64,000 bases of DNA, from contig NC_067304.1 of assembly GCF_020740795.1 (NCBI RefSeq), forward strand, positions 5,198,056 through 5,262,055. The letters run 5' to 3'. The notes under the pieces were generated by a model. It saw nothing but the letters and a program-made list of their open reading frames with translations, ran no database searches and was not told where the DNA came from. Positions 57,801 through 64,000 of the stretch are shown here, piece by piece. This stretch comes from Apus apus. Its lineage: Eukaryota > Chordata > Aves > Apodiformes > Apodidae. The stretch's first letter is position 1. Each line of letters begins with the position of its first letter. The translations under genes were made by a program, and so were the position numbers.

Positions 57801-60800
57801 CCTGCTGCAAAGTCCCTCAGAGCCCGGGCCTCTTCGCACCTCTCACAGGTGCCATTTGCTGAGCAAAGAATAGGTGTGTGGAGATAAAAGATTAATGAGC
57901 ACTTTGTCCCATCGTCTCTTGGCTGTTTTGGGACAGGTCTAAGCTGCCTGGCCTGACAACAGCAGCGTTAGGTTGCCCCAGGTGGGATTTGTTTGACAGG
58001 AATAAATCTTTTGCCCATACTATCAGGCTCTTTTTTGAGAACACAACCCATGCATTGACTGTGCAGCTTCTTAGGGCTGTGTGATTGATAAATCTGATTA
58101 TTAATGCAAATTGATTACCAGGAGTCCCAGAGGAGTCAGAGGAGTGATTACCAGACACCTCTGGTGTTGGCTGGGCACTGCTGGGGGCTCCAGTGGCTCC
58201 GGTGTCTGTCCTGCTGCTGGTGCCTTCCAGCTCAGTGGTCGTTGGGGTGGGGGTGTCTGTGGAGCTCCCAGAAGAGTTGCCTGTGGGCAGAGAAAGGTGT
58301 TAGAGGATGTTGTCACCCCCACCCAGCCCCAAACCCCTCCCTGTCCTCAAGGGTCACCACAGGCTGGGCAGGCAGGCATGAGATGCTTTCACAAATTCAC
58401 GTTCTTCTTGCCCCAAAAGGACAGGCTGGCTTAGGGCTCATCTGGGAGAAGCTGAAACACCTTGGCTGGGAGAGGACCAAAATTTGGGGCAGCTTTTGGG
58501 GCTTCCTGGGGGTGCTGGAGGAGGGTGGGACCGTTTCTGCCCACCTCCCGCCCGATCCTCAGGCTTACCCAGGGATGCACAAAGCTCTGCACAAAGCTGG
58601 ATTTCATAGTAATTTGAGTTTATAATCCTTGGAGGAAAGACTCAGGCCTTGGAAGAGATCACTTGTGCGCCTCAGGAAAAATAAGCTGGGTTTGCAGTTG
58701 CAGGCACAATCTCAAAGTAAATAGAAACATTCCCATTGGCTTGGGATCAGCTCTGACTCATGAGCAAAAACATCTTTGGAGGTGAAACAGAATGTTTGGA
58801 GGATGGTTTGCTGCTCTAACTTAAAGTTTATATATTGCTTCCTGGTATGTTACAAAGATGATACTTCCAGGTTCTCCTGAAATAAGCCACACATTTCTTC
58901 CCATTTCTTAACCTTTCCTATTCTTAAGCTCTGTTTCCACTTTTAACAAGCAGCTTGACTCTCTACTCCAGGGCTGTTGCTGTTTAAGATTCTTATCCAG
59001 ACACTAAAGAGAAAAATCATACAAAAAATACGTTGCTTCATTTGTATTTCTGCCCAGGGGAACCCGAGCTCCAAGAGGAGTTACTTCATCCTTCCAAGCA
59101 GCCCTTGGAGAGGGAGCAGCACTGACAGGTCCTGAGCAGCCGCCCAGGGCACAGCTCCCCTTCAACAAGCCATTCTGTGTGGGGCAGTGTCGTGCACTCC
59201 AGCAGTGTCCTGGTAGGAACTTTTCTGCTTCAGGTTTGTTCATACTTTGCTGGATCAGGTCCAGGGAACCTGGACGTGGATGAAAAGCAAAGACCGAGAC
59301 CACCCCAGTTCATTTTGGCAGCGGGTGGCAGCAGGAAAAGCTTGTTCTGGAGGGTGCTGGGTGGGGTGCACACCCCATCCCAGCCCCCATCCCATTCCAT
59401 CCCATCCCCACCAGGCTGCAGCTGCTCTGGGGGGAGCTGGGGGCCCTGCTGAGGGCTGGGTGCAGGTGTCTGGAGCTGGGATTTAGGTTCTGGCACTGCT
59501 TTTATTTAAGGGAGAAGTTTCTTCTCTCTCCAAGACAAGTCAGTTCCAACTGGTTAAATCACCAAGTTTTTCTGATAAATTTTAACAAATCAAAAGCAGG
59601 AGGCATGACTGTGTGCCCAGAATAATGAGTAGCACAAAGTTAAATCCACACTTTGCATATAGCTTTGTGTTTGCATGGACTTTAGCAGGAAACTTTACAT
59701 CACCAGAACAATGTAGGGCCTGGGCTTGACCTCCCCAAGTGCCACAGCCACCCAAGCACCTTTGAACTATTCCAGATGTTTGTAAAGCACCAGAGGTATT
59801 TCTAATCAAAGTCTTTTCACCACTGAATGCCATAAATTGAAGCCTGGATTATTGCTTAATGTAATTTGTGAGAAACCCTGTCACATAGTATTTCTTCTCC
59901 CCTTTCTTGTAGCGTTTGCAGACACATTTATAGAAAATATGGCTAAGTTTTCTGAAACCTCAGGACTCGTGAGATAAATAACGATCCAGATGTGAGCTGG
60001 ATAATGCACATAGTGCTCAGCTAAACTGAGTCATTTATTGCACCATACGTTTTTACTAGCTTTGCTAAACCTTGTCAATTTGTTAGTATTAAGGGTCTGA
60101 GAGCTTAAGCCAAGCTATTTATTAACCTCAGAGAAATCTTCACCTGGCAGTGCTGGCACAAGCAGTAGCAAAAAGCACAGATCTGTGAAATAGCACTGGA
60201 TTTCACAGCACCTGTTGTAGTTACCCATCCAGCTTTAAAAAGAAATGCCTCTGATTTTTAAAGATAACTCAATAGCAGAGCTGAGGAAATACCTCAGCTG
60301 ACACCAAATGAAAAAAAAAAAAAAAAGAAGCAACATTATCAAGGTTGAAGGAGTTGACTTGGTCCAACTGGCTAAGCCAGGAACATGGGAGGCAGAACTT
60401 CCACAGTGGCAAAAGACTCACAAAGCAGGAGAAAAGTTTCCATAAGTTGTGCCCTGCTCTGCACCCGCAGCAAATCAAACACAAAGGCTTCTGCCCCTCT
60501 CCTGCATCCCACAGGGAGGAAGGTGCAACACCCCGGGGCTTCCTGGGCAGCAGCTGCACCTCCTGAGCTGACACCCTGTTAATCTCTTGGTGAAACTTTT
60601 GCTCTCTGGGTGCTACTTCAGAGCACTGACCCAGAAACCCTGTGCCAGGAGAGTGTCTTGAGCTCTTCCATGTGCTTAATGAAGGCTTCTCCCAAGCTGA
60701 GCTCCAGGAGCTGCAAGGGATGGGGCTGAGCTCCGGCAGCGTGAGGTGGGGAACGGCACCACCAGCCCCGGTGGCACCACTGGCACCACCAGCTGTGGAA

Positions 60801-63214
60801 GATGGGGATGAGGAACCACAGCCCACGGAGCTCTGAAGCCGCAGCCCAGCCGGGCTCCTCTCAGCAGCTCCTCCGGGGGCTCCCGCCTGCATTACTCACG
60901 CCTTGGAGTTTTACTGTTCTCAGCCATGTGGCAGGAATTCAAGCGGGTGGAGCCCTCTTCCCTCTGGAAATATCTGATAAAACCCCCTTCCCTCCCCCTT
61001 TTCCTTCTCCCAGACAGGATGTGGGTGTGGGGCCACAGTCAGGCAGTGGGCAGGGGGCTGTGGGGATCCCCCGAGCCCCCCACTCCAAACCTCTGCTGCT
61101 GGACCAAGGCTTTCCTTGGGGCTGGGTGCTGCTCCAGAGCCTGGAACCTTCCTGGGGACTGAGGTTGCTCCTGGCTTGAGCAGTTACGATGTGCAGCCCT
61201 CTAAAGGATGCTAAACTCAAGTGGCTGTGAGTTTTAAAGCCCCTTTTGCTTCCCTGCTATTTAGAGCTTTTCTATGTAAAACGAATGAAGGAAAGAAAGG
61301 ATTATTTAAAATAAAATAGATCTTTTTTTTTTTTTTTAAAAAAGAAAATCAAGCTCAGCAGGGAGGAGTAAAAAAAAGATGTAAAACAGAAAGATAAAAA
61401 AATGTTATAAAGAGAAAAAAATGTTTGTATCAGGTATGAGTAGCATATATACTTTCTTTTCCACCTAAGTGCTGGGAGAAGCACGGGAACTTTGCACCTG
61501 GTCCACCCGACGTTGCCACCACGAGCTGCTCACAGCACCACATGGGCAGAGGGCTCTGGAGCAGCCCCGGGGCATCAGCCCTGTCTGTGAACTGGGGCCA
61601 GGCACAAACCTCTGCCACACTCATGGCAACTCAGCAGTTCCCCAAAGGTTCAGGAAAGCCCCAGAAGTGAAAATTTCCTACACAAATTGCTCCCCGTGAC
61701 AAGGCTGCTTCTGGCTCCTGCCTCGGGCTGGTACCAGCCTCCCTCTGCCCGCCCACACGTGGCACTTGTAGAAGTCCTGCCCCTGGCCCAGCCTGGCACA
61801 TTTATCTTTCTTTCACCTTGTAAAACACGTGGGTTTAGCTGAAGCTGTCCTGGGGCAGGTGGAGGATGGTGGTCCCACACTTGGCAGCGCTGCCAGGAAC
61901 CAGCTTGAGCAGAAAACCCCCAGAACTGCAGTTTCCATTGGGAATTGCACAATAGAGACCTTTGCTTGGACTCCCCAAAGAGGTGAAGAGCACGTAGAAC
62001 CCCACGGTGAGCTCCCGGCTTGCACAGCAGCTACATTGAACAGAAATAACCCTCCTCAGCTTTCCAGCAAGTGCTAATAAAGCCCTGTAATACCCTGCAG
62101 GAACGGGCGCATTGGCTGTGCTGGCAGAAGAAATGACATTTTGCAGCATCAAACCCCTGTCACCTGGTACTTTGTCTTTACAAAGCTTTTTATCACTTTT
62201 TATCACTTTTACTTTGTACTACAAGGAACTCAGGTTTCCCATTTCAGGTAAACACTTTTTTCTTACACCCTTGCTGCTCCCTTCAGCCCAACCAGCCAGT
62301 CCTGAATTTTACTTGAGAACCTTTTGTTTTTTTCCTTCCTGTAAGATTAACATAGACTGGAGGGTCGGGCACAATGGTTGGGGTGAGCAATGTACCTCAG
62401 CAGCAACGGGAACGTGAAAGGAACATAGTGAAGCAGCAGAACAAAATACAGCAAATTCTTTCAGTGGATCTAGTCGCTCACATTCATGCGAATAAGGAAA
62501 AATCACATTTGAAGAGACACTCACAGCTCCCTGGCTGCTGTCCCAGCACACTCTGCAGCACACCAAGGGATGCTTCACTTTTTTTTTTTTAGCTCTTTTT
62601 TATTACTTATGGTTGTTTGGTTTGGAACAAAAATTATAATATTTTCTTACAATATATCCCTTAAAAATACTACCTAGAGAAAACCTCTGTATTGTTTATT
62701 CACTTTTTCATATGATGAATATTTGCAGAGCTGGAGTGGGAGGTTTCCATATTTATGGAGATTCATTAGATTTTCAGAAAATGTTTAGTTCCTACCACAA
62801 AACAAAAGTCAGGCTAATTTACACCAGGACAGGCTGAGGAACGGCTGGAACTGTGGCTGCACTGGGCAGCTTTGCAGGCTGCATTTGCATCCCCCTGTGC
62901 TACTGCAATATTGCAGGTCCATCCCCTTGCTCTCCTGTCCAAACCAGCAGTGGTTCTGTCAGCAGCACATGGCTGTGAGGGTGTCGGCTGCTCTGGGAAG
63001 TGTCACTGCTCTCCGGGAAACTGCAGCTCCCACGAAATGCTCATTAAAACACATCCCCCCAAGTTGCTGGTTCAGAAGTTACAAAGAAGTTGCCCCACGC
63101 TGCACCTCTCACACTGCTCAGTGCTGGTAACCCTGGTGTTTGCTGCAGCTGATACTCACCAGACAGCTCCACGACACAGATGGCAATCCAGAAGAGCTGC
63201 CTCCACTTCAGCAT
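51616..63214 (-). CDS. CD34: CD34 sialomucin, eight exons, 375 codons
   Basis: Exons in transcript order: 63214-63160, 58280-58119, 57501-57215, 57124-57047, 54654-54507, 54175-54135, 53444-53280, 51807-51616. All phases agree and the total (1128 bp with stop) is close to human CD34 (385 residues), which also has eight exons. Layout: signal peptide (1-18), Ser/Thr/Pro-rich mucin part (19-168), six-cysteine domain (Cys 172, 185, 194, 210, 221, 234), stalk, transmembrane helix (about 279-300) and cytoplasmic tail (301-375). The tail holds [29 protein letters not shown] and N-G-H-S-A-R-Q-H, almost as in mammals, and ends D-T-E-M. CD34 is a surface mucin of blood progenitors and endothelium, a selectin ligand when suitably glycosylated. 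ATG 63241 is an in-frame alternative start. Only the mucin part has diverged freely. Confidence 0.96.
53280..53444 (-). CDS. CD34: CD34 exon 7, stalk and transmembrane
   Basis: 165 bp, phase 0-0. [14 protein letters not shown] leads into the helix [13 protein letters not shown] and [11 protein letters not shown], donor gtcagt. Close to human CD34 throughout. Confidence 0.96.
54135..54175 (-). CDS. CD34: CD34 exon 6, stalk
   Basis: 41 bp, phase 1 to 0: [14 protein letters not shown], between ...aaccttgcag and gtaagt. Too short to find by open frame; identified by phase with both neighbours. Confidence 0.85.
54507..54654 (-). CDS. CD34: CD34 exon 5, second part of the cysteine-rich domain
   Basis: 148 bp, phase 0 to 1. 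[23 protein letters not shown] and L-L-I-L-V match the human A-R-V-L-C-G-E ... A-Q-S-E-V-R-P-Q-C-L-L-L pattern, keeping three cysteines. Confidence 0.93.
57047..57124 (-). CDS. CD34: CD34 exon 4, first part of the cysteine-rich domain
   Basis: 78 bp, phase 0-0: [23 protein letters not shown], donor gtgagt. Corresponds to human I-R-E-V-K ... G-I-C-L-E-Q-N-K-T-S-S-C. Confidence 0.93.
57215..57501 (-). CDS. CD34: CD34 exon 3, mucin-like
   Basis: 287 bp, phase 1 to 0. Very rich in Ser, Thr and Pro ([16 protein letters not shown]) with a D-N-S-S sequon, for dense O-glycans. Sequence not conserved with mammals, as expected for a mucin part. Confidence 0.88.
58119..58280 (-). CDS. CD34: CD34 exon 2, mucin-like
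   Basis: 162 bp, phase 1-1. [18 protein letters not shown] ... [12 protein letters not shown]. Between ...tgcccacag and gtaatc. Two sequons and many possible O-glycan sites. Confidence 0.88.
58281..63159 (-). other. 4.9-kb first intron of CD34
   Basis: No exon is missing: exon 1 and exon 2 join in phase and the exon count equals the human gene. A poly(A) run at 60310-60326 and poly(T) at 61321-61337 are the only repeats noted. First introns of CD34 often hold control elements; none can be named here. Confidence 0.6.
63160..63214 (-). CDS. CD34: CD34 exon 1, signal peptide
   Basis: [18 protein letters not shown], then donor gtgagt in phase 1. A short signal peptide with basic start and hydrophobic core. 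ATG 63214 has A at -3. An in-frame ATG at 63241 would add M-L-L-L-L-G-S-S-T. Confidence 0.85.
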
Positions 63215-63430
63215 TGTTGAACTTCCCAAGAGCAGCAGCATTCCTGCTGGCAGTTCCCGCTCTGGCCGTGGCAGCTGGGGGGGTTTCAGTCCTGCTGCAG
63301 CTCTGAGCTCATGTGGCTTGGTTTGAGTTCAAGCCTTTGAGATCACTCGCTTGTGGGGTGGGTTTCTCTTCAGGGGTTGTGCTTACGGCTCGAGGCTGCG
63401 AGGTGGAGTTTCTCCGATTTGATTTCACAG

Positions 63431-63440
63431 TTTTATATAG
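63431..63440 (-). promoter_or_regulatory. CD34: TATA box of CD34
   Basis: CTATATAAAA on the - strand, about 220 bp before the start codon, predicts a transcription start near 63405. No CpG island is seen here, in contrast with the CD46-like gene, as fits a tissue-restricted gene. Confidence 0.6.
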
Positions 63441-64000
63441 TTCATGGCAGCCTCACTATCACTTAGGTAATTTTCTCCTCCCCACTTTCCTGCCAGAGCT
63501 TCAAAACAAACAAAAGCACAACCCTCTCCCCAGCAAAGGAGCCCAAAGCCTCGCTGGGCTTAACTCTTTCCTGAGAGCTGCTGGCTTCCCTGTTCGGGTG
63601 GAGGCAGGGATACAACAGGCTCCAGCTGGAAGGAGGGATTGCAGAGGAGCCTCCTGCCAAACTTCCCTCAAAGCAAAGCAAACGAGAGCTGACAAGAGCA
63701 GGGAAGTGCAGAGCCTGGGGTCCCAGGGTTGTGCTGTGGCTGGTGCCCTGGAAAGGGGCAAACTCTGAAAACTGGCTTCAGGATTGGAAGTTTTCTCAGC
63801 AAATTAAGCAAGGAACTCAAGGATGTGAAATCATCACTGACCTGAAGAGAGGTAACTCCATTAGCTCCACTAAATTGACTTTGGTCAAACAGAGAGGACG
63901 AATTAAATGGTTTAGAGAAGGTCTGAGGGAGAGAAAAAACCCACGGGCAAAAACTTCTGCATAAACCTGGAGCAGAAGAGGGACTCGGGACTAATAAATA
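63441..64000. other. region upstream of CD34
   Basis: 560 bp upstream of the CD34 promoter. Open frames on both strands lack motifs. No other gene recognised up to the window's end. Confidence 0.5.

Noticed and set aside
1-64000. CRISPR arrays, bacterial operons, tRNA or rRNA genes, endogenous viral genes
   Set aside because: No spaced direct repeats, no bacterial gene layout, no tRNA or rRNA signatures and no viral core motifs were seen; the sequence is animal nuclear DNA.

Overview
The window looks like a stretch of an avian (or at least sauropsid) nuclear genome. The genes are intron-split, exons are small, introns mostly follow phase 1 rules, and two CR1 LINE 3' tails are present. The gene order reproduces the vertebrate block RCA genes - CD46 - miR-29c/29b-2 - CD34 that lies on human 1q32.

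Region 1 (about 1-8.2 kb, + strand) is the 3' part of a large complement-regulator/receptor gene. I can read nine SCR (sushi/CCP) domains, one of them split over two exons, then a short linker, a transmembrane exon and a tyrosine-rich cytoplasmic exon. The 5' end lies outside the window. One SCR exon has a one-base homopolymer frameshift. Region 2 (8.5-20.4 kb, + strand) is a complete second RCA gene. It has a CpG-island promoter with an NRF-1 palindrome, a signal-peptide exon, six SCRs, a transmembrane segment and two mutually alternative cytoplasmic tails, the arrangement known for mammalian CD46. I call it CD46-like.

Region 3 (20.4-50 kb) has no protein-coding gene I can support. It carries two clear microRNA precursors on the - strand, mir-29c (about 21.9 kb) and mir-29b-2 (about 22.8 kb). 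A CpG island near 44.6-45.1 kb has a - strand splice donor and is the best candidate promoter for their host transcript. A CCAAT-box cluster near 32 kb could start a separate + strand transcript. The rest is unannotated intergenic or host-intron DNA with some simple repeats and one CR1 tail.

Region 4 (50.3-63.5 kb, - strand) is a complete eight-exon CD34 gene of 375 codons. It has a TATA box, signal peptide, two mucin-like exons, a six-cysteine domain, a transmembrane segment and a tail that is strikingly conserved.

Functionally, the first two genes would protect cells from complement or bind C3/C4 fragments. CD34 encodes a sialomucin of blood progenitors and endothelium. The miR-29 cluster silences extracellular-matrix mRNAs among others. 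The CD46-like gene and the miR-29 host converge tail to tail. All identities come from reading the sequence and remembered family features; no database search was run.
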